From a virus, in IMG/VR virus record IMGVR_UViG_3300049440_000210, positions 1 to 63,377 of that record: DNA of 63,377 nucleotides; one strand, 5' to 3'. The notes below the pieces were generated by a model that was given only the letters and a program-made list of their open reading frames with translations, searched no databases and was not told the origin of the DNA. Every line of letters starts with the position of its first letter. Within the stretch, counting starts at the first letter, position 1. Of this stretch, positions 41,501 through 49,683 are shown piece by piece. The position numbers and the translations under genes are program-made.

Positions 41501-42037
41501 CTAGCCCCGGATGGCCCGGCCACCGCGCATGACGCTGCCGCCGCCGGGCTGGTACCGTCCGCTGCCTGCCTGCGGCTCGTTGCCCTTCAGGCCCGGGAGC
41601 TGCGGCCCGCCGGTAGCGTAGCCGTCGTCGTTGGCCTGGGTGGAATCCTGCGGGCCGGACAGCTCGTCGGAGCTGGTGACCTGCTCGTACGGGCCGATGC
41701 CGTCACTGGCCTTGGTGTAGGTCATCGCGGTGCCGTCATTGCCGGCGACGTCCGGGACGGTGCCCTGGGTGCCGGGGGCGCCCGTGCTGACGATCTCCTC
41801 GTGCGTGACGCCGGTCAGGCCGTCGATCGTCTGGCCCTTCTCGTTCGTCGGGTCCAGTGCCTCCGCGCTCGTCGGCGAGCCCGGGGCGCCAGTGCCGGCG
41901 GGCAGCTGGCCGCCGAAGATGGCGTTGCTCCAGTCGGGGCCGGGAGGATACTGGCCAGGCTCAGTCGTCGGGTCCGAATTGGTGGCGGGACCGGAGTACG
42001 GCCGGCCGCTCGTCGGGGTCTTTCCTGGGCTTGCCAT
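41501..42037 (-). CDS. Pro/Gly/Thr-rich head accessory protein, 178 aa
   Basis: ATG 42037 behind GGAAGGGAGCC. Low-complexity sequence (MASPGKTPTSGRPYSGPATN...) with NDGTAMTYTKASDGIGPYEQ in the middle and a Gly/Arg-rich C-terminus (GGGSVMRGGRAIRG). Probably disordered. Proteins like this occur next to capsid genes in actinophages; function unknown. Confidence 0.6.
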   Translation of the reverse strand: MASPGKTPTSGRPYSGPATNSDPTTEPGQYPPGPDWSNAIFGGQLPAGTGAPGSPTSAEALDPTNEKGQTIDGLTGVTHEEIVSTGAPGTQGTVPDVAGNDGTAMTYTKASDGIGPYEQVTSSDELSGPQDSTQANDDGYATGGPQLPGLKGNEPQAGSGRYQPGGGSVMRGGRAIRG

Positions 42038-42077
42038 GAGTCTGGCTCCCTTCCTCCTGCTCAGGATACGCCTGGGG

Positions 42078-42494
42078 TTACAGCCTCGGCCCGAACCGGG
42101 ACTGTAGGTCAGCCTTGGTCATGCGCGAGGCATCATCGGCTGGCATGCCCTGGGTGACGGCGTAATCCACCCATGCCTGCTTCGGGTCGCCGGGCGCCGG
42201 CGGCAGTCCCGCGGGGGCGGCTAGCTCCGGCTCAGGATCATCCGGCTGGTACGCCGGCGGCGCAGGATCAGGCTCCTGCATCACGGGCCCCGGCACGGTC
42301 ACGGGCTTCTCCGGCAGCGGCGCGGGCGGCTTGGGCACGGCCCACTCCGGCGTGGCGACCGCACGGGCCATGCCGCCGCGGATCAGGTGCTCGCCCTCCC
42401 AGTCCGCCACCTCGAACGGCGTGAACCCCGGCGGGTACTTGTCCCCGTTCGCCCGCGTGCCGGACATGTGCATGACCGTCTCGATCCACATCAC
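42078..42494 (-). CDS. Head protein with Pro-rich linker and C-terminal SAP-like helix pair
   Basis: GTG 42494 or ATG 42491 (GTGATGTGG) behind GGAAGAGCC. N-terminal WIETVMHMSGTRANGDKYPP and VADWEGEHLIRGGMARAV form a small domain seen next to phage capsid genes. A Pro/Glu/Ala linker leads to a C-terminal DYAVTQGMPADDASRMTKAD...LQSRFG, which reads like a SAP/E3-binding helical motif. Possible role: head-tail interface or DNA/capsid contact. Confidence 0.6.
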   Translation of the reverse strand: MMWIETVMHMSGTRANGDKYPPGFTPFEVADWEGEHLIRGGMARAVATPEWAVPKPPAPLPEKPVTVPGPVMQEPDPAPPAYQPDDPEPELAAPAGLPPAPGDPKQAWVDYAVTQGMPADDASRMTKADLQSRFGPRL

Positions 42495-42526
42495 GGCTGG
42501 CTCTTCCTCTTCTCCGGGAGGGGCCG

Positions 42527-42559
42527 TGCCCGGTGCCCGCGCAGGGCGGGCACCGGGCA
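42527..42559. terminator. Strong 14-bp hairpin after the capsid gene
   Basis: TGCCCGGTGCCCGC / GCGGGCACCGGGCA with a 5-base loop, 46 bases after the capsid stop. No T run on either strand, so it may be an attenuator or an mRNA-stabilising 3' structure that keeps capsid transcript high relative to the downstream genes. Confidence 0.7.
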
Positions 42560-42604
42560 ACGGGTGTCACTCATCGGTACCTCGGTTGAGGAGACTGCGC
42601 CATA

Positions 42605-43855
42605 CTACGAGCTCGCGCCCTTGAACATCTTGATCGCGCCGGTCCGGTCGACCATGGTGCCGTCGCCGCGCAGGATCGCGCGGAAGGTCACCAGGTCGGT
42701 GGAGAAGGCGAAGTCGTCGCTGCGCTCGAACCGCACCCCGCCGACCAGGCGGACGAAGTACTGGCTGAAGTCGCCGAAGGCGATCGACAGGGCGTTGGTT
42801 GCCAGGGCGGGCATGAACGGGTCCGCCACCAGGGGCTTGCCCAGCAGCAGGTCAGGCGAGCCGAGCACTGCGGACGGCTCCCAGATGGGACGGCCCACGG
42901 TGTCGGTGATCTTCCTGAACCCGCCGATTGTCTTGTCGGCGGCCAGCCAGTAGCAGCTGCGCGACTGGCGGTACGGAGCGATGACCGAGTACTCCAGGTC
43001 GACCAGGTTGGCGTAGCTGGGAGCGCCGCCGACGCCGGTCGTGGCGCCAGTGACGCCCACGGAGTTGTTGACGATGCCGTAAGGCTGGCCCGCGCCGGAG
43101 CCGTTGATCAGGTCGGTGCCGAACGCGTTGCCCAGCGCGCGGCCTGCCTGCATCGCGAGGTACCCCAGCAGGTCGACGGCGGTGTCGTCAATCAGCTCGC
43201 GGGCGACCTGGAGCAGGACGCCGTACTTGTAGGCGGACAGCGTCTGCATGCTGAACGCCGGGTCCGAGGACGCGATCGTGCCAGCCTGCGCCGCCGAGGT
43301 CGCGGTGGAGTGACCGGTGGTCTTCGGGACCTGGAGCGTCTCGCCGCCTCCGGTGTTCAGCACGGTGGGACCGCACTGCATCACGCCGGACACCTCGATG
43401 AGGTGCGCGATGAGCATGTCGTAGAAGTCAGTCGGCACGATCGAGGACGCGTTCGTGCCGCCGACGCCTGCGGTGGTCAGGATGCGGTAGTTGATGGGAC
43501 CGCGGTTGGCCACGTCGTGCTGGAGGTCCAGCACCCGGGCGGTACCCGGCTCGCCGCGCGCCCACTTGCGCAGCTCGGTGTCCGCGGCGACGGCCGCGGG
43601 AGCCTGCCGGTCCGCGGGCTTGCCGGCGATGGCGTTGTAGGCGTCATCGGCGTCCTTCGCCCGCTTCTCGGTGTCCAGGACGGCCTTGATCCGGGTGTCC
43701 AGGGTGGACATCTCTTCCTGCATGGCGTCCCAGCGGCCTTGCTCGTCCGGAGTAAAGCTCCGGTTTTCCTCAGCCGCTGCCTCCGCGATAGCCCGCGCCT
43801 CGTTCCAGACGTTGAGCCGGCGGTCGCGGAGGCGCTTGGCAACTTCTGATGCCAT
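42605..43855 (-). CDS. HK97-type major capsid protein with N-terminal delta domain
   Basis: 416 residues, ATG 43855 behind AGGAGAATCGA. Residues 1-100 form a charged coiled coil (RRLNVWNEARAIAEAAAEEN, then DTRIKAVLDTEKRAKD) equivalent to the scaffolding delta domain removed by the prohead protease. The HK97 fold follows: SSIVPTDFYDMLIAHLIEVS, PTVLNTGGGETLQVPKTTG, QVARELIDDTAVDLLGYLAM, GRALGNAFGTDLINGSG and a C-terminal RRVGG-like FVRLVGGVRFERSDDFAFS. Builds the icosahedral shell. The upstream 130 bases (43,856-43,986) hold no gene; no copy of the 54-kb promoter motif was seen there. Confidence 0.95.
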   Translation of the reverse strand: MASEVAKRLRDRRLNVWNEARAIAEAAAEENRSFTPDEQGRWDAMQEEMSTLDTRIKAVLDTEKRAKDADDAYNAIAGKPADRQAPAAVAADTELRKWARGEPGTARVLDLQHDVANRGPINYRILTTAGVGGTNASSIVPTDFYDMLIAHLIEVSGVMQCGPTVLNTGGGETLQVPKTTGHSTATSAAQAGTIASSDPAFSMQTLSAYKYGVLLQVARELIDDTAVDLLGYLAMQAGRALGNAFGTDLINGSGAGQPYGIVNNSVGVTGATTGVGGAPSYANLVDLEYSVIAPYRQSRSCYWLAADKTIGGFRKITDTVGRPIWEPSAVLGSPDLLLGKPLVADPFMPALATNALSIAFGDFSQYFVRLVGGVRFERSDDFAFSTDLVTFRAILRGDGTMVDRTGAIKMFKGASS

Positions 43856-43986
43856 TCGATTCTCCTTGAATCATTCCTCGCCGGCTCCGTCCGTACCTAT
43901 AGCAGCTACGACCACGGCATTTTTGTATTTCTCGGTATTCTGTTGTCTGCCTAGCCCTTTTACTCCTGCTAAGCATGCCACGGAAA

Positions 43987-45012
43987 TCACCCTTCGTCTG
44001 CGAAGGGATCTTCCATGTTGGCCTGAAGGGCGAGCATTGCCTGCTGGCCGGACAGGACTGGCTTGGCCGGCGCTGCCTGGGCCGGCAGCGAGCGCCGCGC
44101 CATCCCGGTGTTATCGGTCCGCTTGAAGAACTCCATCCCGCGGCCGTCCGACAGCCGGGACCGGACCTCCTCCGGGTCCGCCTGCACCCAGTTGCTCAGC
44201 GACTCCACGGCGCCGTTCAGCGCGCGGGCCGCCGCGGTCGAGTCCGGGTAGGCCGGGTCGAGCACGGGGGCCACGTCCACCAGCTGCACCGACAGCAGCG
44301 TGCGCATCGGGTAGTTGAACTCCGACACGCCCCACTCGTCGCCGCCCGGGAACACCCGGAACGCGAACGAGCTGTGCCGGACGTCGCCGCGCTGGCAGTA
44401 CTCCACGATGTCGCCGCGCGACTGCGGCGGGATCACGTCGTACAGCAGGCCCTGCTCGTCAACCCGCAGGTCCAGCGTGTTCGCGTACGTCGTCCCCAGC
44501 AGCAGGTCGTCCTTGTGGTTGAACCGGCACACGACGTCCGGCCAGTTATCGGCCCGCGACTCGTTGAACGCCAGCGAGGACACCTGCTCCACGAAGCCGC
44601 CCAGCTTGCGGCTCAGCTTGCCGAAGCACGCCGCGTAGCCGTAGATGTGCTTGGGGTCCTCCGGGTGCGCCTGGCGGACCTCCAGCGGGAACCGGGTGAA
44701 CCGGCGCTCCGGGAAGCCGTCCGGGGGGACCTCGCCGAACGCGGAGCGCTGGCTGCCCTGCACCGTGATGCCGAACCTGCGCGCCGCGCTCAGGATCTTC
44801 GCCATCGCCTGCTTGCCAAAGGGCGACTGCGGCGCGCGGGCCAGGGCATTACGGGTGTGCGGGGCGTCGTGCACGGGGAAGTGGCGCTTGCTCCGCGGGG
44901 TCGTGCGACCCGAGGCGTCCTTCTTCCCGCCATCCTCGATGTAGGCAAAGGCACTGTCGGGGAGGTTGTTCATGGCCTGCACCGACATCGCAGCCCGGCT
45001 CTCGTCATCCAT
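43987..45012 (-). CDS. Prohead protease (HK97 family) with an N-terminal DUF6582-like domain
   Basis: 341 residues from ATG 45012 behind AAAGGAA. Residues 10-85 (LPDSAFAYIEDGGKKDASGR ... HDAPHTRNALARAPQSPFGK) match the small domain often found fused to actinophage proteases. Residues about 105-290 form the protease: HIYGYAACFGKLSR, catalytic His in CRFNHKDDLLLG and Ser in GDVRHSSFAFRV. It cleaves the delta domain from the capsid protein during maturation. The C-terminal tail is Ala/Gln rich. Confidence 0.9.
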   Translation of the reverse strand: MDDESRAAMSVQAMNNLPDSAFAYIEDGGKKDASGRTTPRSKRHFPVHDAPHTRNALARAPQSPFGKQAMAKILSAARRFGITVQGSQRSAFGEVPPDGFPERRFTRFPLEVRQAHPEDPKHIYGYAACFGKLSRKLGGFVEQVSSLAFNESRADNWPDVVCRFNHKDDLLLGTTYANTLDLRVDEQGLLYDVIPPQSRGDIVEYCQRGDVRHSSFAFRVFPGGDEWGVSEFNYPMRTLLSVQLVDVAPVLDPAYPDSTAAARALNGAVESLSNWVQADPEEVRSRLSDGRGMEFFKRTDNTGMARRSLPAQAAPAKPVLSGQQAMLALQANMEDPFADEG

Positions 45013-45023
45013 TCGCGTTTCCT

Positions 45024-45233
45024 TTAGTCCGGGGCTGCATCCGTGAGCCCGCCCGTTATTGCCCAGTCACCGGGAACCGCCGTCGCGTCCCCGGGTGCCT
45101 CCGGCGCCGGCCGCCGGGGGCGGGCGCCGTCCCCGGTGGCGCACCGCGCCCTGTGCCGGCTGCGCGCATGCTTCCTGGCCGGGTGGCACCCGCGCAGGTC
45201 ACCGGTCTCCTGGTTCGAGACGCCGCAGGGCAT
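45024..45233 (-). CDS. Small Cys/His-rich protein, 69 aa
   Basis: ATG 45233 overlaps the portal stop (TGATG). MPCGVSNQETGDLRGCHPAR followed by HARSRHRARCATGDG contains four Cys and several His that could bind zinc. The rest is Ala/Gly/Pro rich. Unknown function; sits between portal and protease. Confidence 0.6.
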   Translation of the reverse strand: MPCGVSNQETGDLRGCHPARKHARSRHRARCATGDGARPRRPAPEAPGDATAVPGDWAITGGLTDAAPD

Positions 45234-46882
45234 CAGTGCCTCCCGTTCCCGTTGCCGTTGCCGCCGTTCGCGGAGGCAAGCTCCGGGACGGGGAACGCGG
45301 CGAGCCTCAGGACGGCCTCTGCCTTCGCCAGGTCAGCCTCGGACGGAATCCACGGCCCGATGAACTCCGGCTGCTTGCGATCGGCTCCCGCGGTGGCCAG
45401 GGACTTATCGAGGATCTGCGCCGCGGCCTCGCGGCCGACGTGCTCGGCCAGCAGTGCCTGCAAGTGCGCCAGCATCGCGTGGGGAAGCGGCGGCGCGCCC
45501 GCGGCCGAGCGGACGGAGCCGACCTGGCCGGACAGGAAGTCCTCCGGGTTAGGGATGGACGGCTCGGTCTCCGGCTTGGTCAGCCCCTCGCCCTGGAGCT
45601 TGGTCAGCCGGTCGGCGATCAGGTCAACTTCCAGGGTGATGCTCGGCAGCATGGAATTCGGGATGCCGCGGATCGACCGGGACATGGCGACCATGACGTC
45701 CTGGGGGATCTTCTCGTCGCCCGTGGCGTTCGGGTACGGCATGCGGTCTTCCATGTCGCGGATCTCGTCCACGGTGAGCATGCCGATCGCGCGCTGCTGC
45801 GCGTAGATCTCGGTGCGCGTCTTCAGGTCGGTCTTCAGCAGCGCGTCGGAATTGAACCGGCAGAAGCGGCTCTGCGGCAGCAGCCGGAAGAAGGCAGTCT
45901 CCAGCCGGACGATCCACGGCCGCAGCGCCTCAATCACTTGCAATGTAGATTGCTCTACTGTGTTGTAGGTCAGGGAGTCGCCGCGCCGGCCGCCCACCCG
46001 GTCCGGGGGCAGCCCGTAGACCGCGGCGACCTGGGTGGCGTTCATCTGGGTCGCTTCGAGGAACTGCGCTTCTGACGGCGGTACCGACACGGGCTTGTAG
46101 TCCCAGTCACGCCCGACGACCAGCGGCTTGTGCCCGTGGATGGCCTCCATCAGCGACTCGCGGATCTCCCGCGCGTCCTCCAGGCTGACCTCCAGCTCCT
46201 GGTTCTGGAAGACGCCGGAGGGGAAGCCGCCGTTCAGGTACCAGTCCGCGCCGTACTTCTGGGACTCAATGCCGGACAGCACGGTCAGCGCGAACGCGCG
46301 CAGCGGGGACAGGCCCTCCGTGCGCCCGGCCAGCGCGTAGCCCCGGACGTGGAAGAGATCGCTGCGCCAGTCAGGGAACAGCCGTCCGTCCACGTACACG
46401 CGGGTGCGCATCGGGTTCCACGGCTGCTGGCTGTCCTCCTGCACGTACACCCGCTCGGGGGGAATCCACTCAATGCCAGTGGGGTACCCGTAGCCGTCGC
46501 GCCCGGAGATAAGGCCCCACGCGTTGCCGTGCAGCAGCAGCGCGGTCATCATCTGGTACAGCCAGTCGTACAGCGTGACGTCCGTGTCCGCGCTCGGCTG
46601 GTCGAAGAGTGACGGCCCCGTGTAGCGCGTGGTGACGTCCGACCCGGGAGGACTCGTGTAAAGCTTCAGCGGGAGGCTGGCCAGCGACTCGGCCAGCAGC
46701 CGGGTGCACGAGTACAGCGCGGGGAGGCCGAGCGCCTGGTCCTGGCCGTAAGCGGCACGGGAGGGGTGAACCGGGCCGCCCAGGTTGAACTTGATGAAGG
46801 GGTTATCCCAGGGGCGCCAGGGAACACCAGTTATCGCGCGCTTCTCAGCGCGATCGGCCTGGATGCGCTCAAGCAGCCCCAC
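45233..46882 (-). CDS. Portal protein (HK97 family)
   Basis: 549 residues from GTG 46882. Portal signatures: LGLPALYSCTRLLAESLASL, YDWLYQMMTALLLHGNAWGL, GLSPLRAFALTVLSGIESQK, ATQMNATQVAAVYGLPPDRV and the QSTLQVIEALRPWIVRLETA stretch. Forms the dodecameric ring through which DNA is packaged and ejected. The C-terminus ends in Gly/Asn (GNGNGNGRH). The gene follows a 155-base gap carrying a palindrome. Confidence 0.95.
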   Translation of the reverse strand: MGLLERIQADRAEKRAITGVPWRPWDNPFIKFNLGGPVHPSRAAYGQDQALGLPALYSCTRLLAESLASLPLKLYTSPPGSDVTTRYTGPSLFDQPSADTDVTLYDWLYQMMTALLLHGNAWGLISGRDGYGYPTGIEWIPPERVYVQEDSQQPWNPMRTRVYVDGRLFPDWRSDLFHVRGYALAGRTEGLSPLRAFALTVLSGIESQKYGADWYLNGGFPSGVFQNQELEVSLEDAREIRESLMEAIHGHKPLVVGRDWDYKPVSVPPSEAQFLEATQMNATQVAAVYGLPPDRVGGRRGDSLTYNTVEQSTLQVIEALRPWIVRLETAFFRLLPQSRFCRFNSDALLKTDLKTRTEIYAQQRAIGMLTVDEIRDMEDRMPYPNATGDEKIPQDVMVAMSRSIRGIPNSMLPSITLEVDLIADRLTKLQGEGLTKPETEPSIPNPEDFLSGQVGSVRSAAGAPPLPHAMLAHLQALLAEHVGREAAAQILDKSLATAGADRKQPEFIGPWIPSEADLAKAEAVLRLAAFPVPELASANGGNGNGNGRH

Positions 46883-47000
46883 AGGGTTCCCGGGTCCCTC
46901 CGGTCAAGAAGTCCCGGCTCCGGAGAATGGCCGCGGGTATGTTAACGGCAAGCGTACGCCACCGCTGGGAATTTAGCACACACCAGCGGAAAAGGGCCGC

Positions 47001-47015
47001 TACCGTAATACGGTA
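47001..47015. promoter_or_regulatory. Perfect palindrome TACCGTAATACGGTA upstream of the portal gene
   Basis: Seven-base arms around a single A, in the 155-bp gap (46,883-47,037) between the portal gene and a small membrane protein gene. Nearby, on the minus strand, lie CAGTATTTAATAG (promoter-like) and a CCGCTGG/CCAGCGG inverted repeat. It could be an operator controlling head gene expression. Confidence 0.45.
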
Positions 47016-47037
47016 ACCGACTATTAAATACTGAAAG

Positions 47038-47262
47038 TCATCTTCGCGGCGGCACTGCCACGGCCTGGGTAATTCCCTGGCCTTCTAGCCAGCCGCGGCG
47101 GGCCGACAGCGCGCAAATGACCACACCGAGCCAGGCATGCCCCGCCGCCCACCCGATCAGGTAGAAGAATCCCATGATGAGCGTGAGCGCGATCCGGGAG
47201 AACTTCACCTCGCGGGCGCGGGCAGTGATCTCGTCAACCGGGATCTGGGCGGTAATGGCCAT
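47038..47262 (-). CDS. Small membrane protein, 74 aa
   Basis: ATG 47262: MAITAQIPVDEITARAREVK, then one or two membrane spans (RIALTLIMGFFYLIGWAAGH and AWLGVVICALSARRGW). The start lies inside the preceding gene. Unknown role, possibly an envelope-directed protein expressed with the head genes. Confidence 0.65.
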   Translation of the reverse strand: MAITAQIPVDEITARAREVKFSRIALTLIMGFFYLIGWAAGHAWLGVVICALSARRGWLEGQGITQAVAVPPRR

Positions 47263-47512
47263 GACGGCAGGATAACTCAGGCAAGGGCCGGTTACCGCCC
47301 CACCAGTTATAGTTCCCGCGCTCCCCGAACAGCACCGCCAGGTCGGCCGGGCACGCCGTTTCGCCATGCTCAGGCGCATGACCGGAAAACGCAATGTGCC
47401 AGGAAGCGCGCAGTTCCTGCCAGTCCGGGTGCGCATCGCAGTACTGGCACTCACCTGGCGCGTGAAGAATGCGCTGGTCACAGTGCGGGTACTGCATGCC
47501 CTGCCCTGTCAC
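47234..47512 (-). CDS. Zinc-binding hypothetical protein, 92 aa
   Basis: GTG 47512 overlaps the upstream stop (GTGA). MQYPHCDQRILHAPGECQYC, then DAHPDWQELRASWHIAFSGH: a CxxH/CxxC type cluster recalled from many actinophage small proteins. Overlaps the membrane protein gene by 29 bases. Function unknown. Confidence 0.7.
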   Translation of the reverse strand: MTGQGMQYPHCDQRILHAPGECQYCDAHPDWQELRASWHIAFSGHAPEHGETACPADLAVLFGERGNYNWWGGNRPLPELSCRHGHYRPDPG

Positions 47513-47805
47513 GGCGCCATCTCCTCCAGCGTCAGGGACCTGGCCCGCAGGGCGTAGCCGTGCCGGGACCCGGCCTCGTCCGCCACCAGCCGGCCGCCCG
47601 CGAACTTCGCGCTCAGCTCCAGGCGCTGCCTGATCTGGGCGTCCAGGGCCGTCATCTCATCGGTAAGCCTGCTCCACTGCGACTGCTCGGCGGCGGTAAG
47701 GAAGGCGCGGTCCTCCCGGGCTGCCTTCTCCACCAGGTCCTTCGCCTCATGCCAGGCAGCCAGCCGCCGGGCCCTCATGATGTCCAGGGAAACCCGTGAG
47801 ATCAT
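47509..47805 (-). CDS. Stand-alone delta-domain-like coiled-coil protein, 98 aa
   Basis: ATG 47805 overlaps the terminase stop (GCATGATC). Residues 8-60 (RARRLAAWHEAKDLVEKAAR ... EQSQWSRLTDEMTALDAQIR) match the capsid delta domain closely in pattern: RRL-x2-W-x-EA, E-x-AA-x-E-x-R-x-F, EQ-x2-W-x4-EM-x2-LD-x2-I. It lacks the capsid fold. It may be a separate scaffolding or regulatory partner made from a duplicated delta domain. Confidence 0.65.
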   Translation of the reverse strand: MISRVSLDIMRARRLAAWHEAKDLVEKAAREDRAFLTAAEQSQWSRLTDEMTALDAQIRQRLELSAKFAGGRLVADEAGSRHGYALRARSLTLEEMAP

Positions 47806-49547
47806 GCGATGCTCCTGCGGATGTCGTAGCTGCGCCGCTTCTTGTTCAGCGCCCAGTAGGCGAGGGTCGCCGCGGTAACCGGCGTGATGTCCTCCTCGCT
47901 GTTGCGCCGGGACCAGCCCCGGCCGCCGTCGCCGATGTCGCGGGTTTCCGCGCTGGCGATGGCGCTCCACAGCGCAGGGGCGTTCTGCCGTCCCATGTGG
48001 ATGACCTTCTTGTCCCTGATCCCGGTGACCATCAGCGCGAATGCGGCGGCCTCGTCCCCGGAGGTGGCGACCAGGACGTCAATGCCCGCGTGCGCGGCGG
48101 CGTCGGCCAGCGCGGCGGCCGGGCCGTTGCGCGGGATGCAGACGGCCACCGGGCGCCACTGCCTCCTCAGCTCGGCCAGCCGCTGCACTACCCAGCTGGT
48201 GCCCTCCCGCGAGCAGCCGCGGGGGATCTCCAGCACGACCCGGGCCTGCCGGGCGGGCGGCGGCTGCCCCCTGCGCTCGGAGCCGTCCGTGGCATAGACC
48301 TTCGGCACGGCCACCAGCTCCGGCGGCCCCGGGCGCTCCCAGGCCGCCGCGATGGTGGCCACCGTCATCTCCGGGTTGACGTCGACCGCGAACGCCACGG
48401 GCCGGGTGGCCCCGCCGGGGTTATCCATCGCGCAGCCCTCCCAGGCGGCCTCGGTGACGACCGCCCAGGCTTCCTCTTCCGCGGGCCAGTCACCAACGCC
48501 GAGCAGCTCCCGGTCAAACGCGGCGGGGGACATGGCCGCGAACTCACGCCGGACGTGATCGTAGAAGATGCGCCGGCCGAACGCCGGGTTGGCCTTGGCC
48601 CAGGACCTCGGGTCGTCCCGGTCATCGTGCCTGCCGCAGGTGACGTAATGATTGGACTTGCGGCCGTGGACCTCGTCGCGCGGGCACGTGTCCAGGTGGG
48701 GGTCAATCGACCATTCCGCCCCCATCACGGTGGGGTCGCCCCGCATGACGCGCCGCCGGACCGTGGCGAGCTGGACGCTGTCCTTCATGCCCGCCGAGGC
48801 CGTGTAGTACATCTGCGGATTGGGCACGGCGCGCATGGTGGGCATGGACGCGCCAACCTGCTCGTCGCTCAGGAACATGGCCTCGTCGTACACTACGCAG
48901 TCTGCCGTGAAGCTTCGCCCGGAGCCGCGGGAGCGGGCCAGGAAGCGCAGCCGGGCAGTGACGGACTTCCGGACGCGCGCGCCCCCCGGGCCGAAGATGA
49001 GGGTCGGCGTCGGCCGCAGCTCGATGGCCTCGTCGCCGTGGCTGGTCATGACCCGCTTGACGCGCCTGCTCAGCTCATCATAGGAGGTAATGGTGTCGCG
49101 GACGCGGCGGAAGTGCTCGGCGGCGGCCTTGAACTCGTGCGCCGTGTGGATGATCATCTGCTCGCCGAACAGGAACAGGCCGCCCAGCTCCCGCACTTCC
49201 AGGAGCTGGTTCTTCCCGTTCTGGCGGCTGCATATGTTGCAGACCTCGAAGGCTGCCCAGCGGCCGTCAGGCTTGACGCCGCACGCCTCGGTCAGCCACC
49301 AGCGCTGCCACAGGTCCAGGTCATAGCCGCACGACGGCGCCCACTGGAGCAGCTCAGCCGAGGCGTAGTCCCCGCAGCCGAGCCTGGGGTACCCGCGCTG
49401 GCTGCACGTACGGCAGTCGGGGTCCTTGACCCGGTGCCGCTCGGGCGACGTCCACAGCCGGGGCAGCTGGCTGCCCGTCAGCTCACCCTCGTAGACCGAC
49501 CCGTCCGGAAGGTAGACGAGCGGCCGGGCGAACAGCTGGGCGGCGAT
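47802..49547 (-). CDS. Terminase large subunit, no canonical start codon
   Basis: About 581 residues if started at ATC 49547. The frame begins AAQLFARPLVYLPDGSVYEG and includes ATPase motifs SRQNGKNQLLEVRELGG (Walker A variant) and TADCVVYDEAMFLSDEQ (Walker B), plus a nuclease domain with AFAVDVNPEMTVATIAAAWE and SGDEAAAFALMVTG. It packages and cuts DNA. A TGA lies 18-16 bases before the ATC, and no ATG/GTG/TTG occurs in the first 100 codons that would keep the ATPase domain whole; GTG 49196 would cut off Walker A. The leader is the same as that at 16,891-16,963. Confidence 0.85.
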   Translation of the reverse strand: MAAQLFARPLVYLPDGSVYEGELTGSQLPRLWTSPERHRVKDPDCRTCSQRGYPRLGCGDYASAELLQWAPSCGYDLDLWQRWWLTEACGVKPDGRWAAFEVCNICSRQNGKNQLLEVRELGGLFLFGEQMIIHTAHEFKAAAEHFRRVRDTITSYDELSRRVKRVMTSHGDEAIELRPTPTLIFGPGGARVRKSVTARLRFLARSRGSGRSFTADCVVYDEAMFLSDEQVGASMPTMRAVPNPQMYYTASAGMKDSVQLATVRRRVMRGDPTVMGAEWSIDPHLDTCPRDEVHGRKSNHYVTCGRHDDRDDPRSWAKANPAFGRRIFYDHVRREFAAMSPAAFDRELLGVGDWPAEEEAWAVVTEAAWEGCAMDNPGGATRPVAFAVDVNPEMTVATIAAAWERPGPPELVAVPKVYATDGSERRGQPPPARQARVVLEIPRGCSREGTSWVVQRLAELRRQWRPVAVCIPRNGPAAALADAAAHAGIDVLVATSGDEAAAFALMVTGIRDKKVIHMGRQNAPALWSAIASAETRDIGDGGRGWSRRNSEEDITPVTAATLAYWALNKKRRSYDIRRSIA

Positions 49548-49614
49548 GGCTGGCTCCAGGAATCAGTTCCCGGCTGGCTCCCGCAGGCCGCAGCATTGAG
49601 GGCCAGTCTAATCC
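49542..49614 (-). repeat. Copy B of the 73-bp duplicated gene leader
   Basis: Matches copy A (16,891-16,963) at 67 of 73 bases, including the doubled GGAGCCAGCC and the ATCGCC at which the coding sequence seems to begin. Lies just downstream of the terminator at 49,631, so it is the promoter/leader region of the late head operon. Confidence 0.9.
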
Positions 49615-49630
49615 AGTCTGTCCCGGCAAC

Positions 49631-49670
49631 TAAAAAGGCGGCCTCCCGCTGGCACGGGAAGCCGCCGTTT
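49631..49670 (-). terminator. Rho-independent terminator before the terminase operon
   Basis: Minus strand: GGCGGCTTCCCG / CGGGAGGCCGCC hairpin with a 6-base loop followed by TTTTTAG. It ends the leftward transcription unit of the small genes at 49.7-54 kb. A TTT run on the other side may make it bidirectional. Confidence 0.85.
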
Positions 49671-49683
49671 CCTGAGTCGCCCC

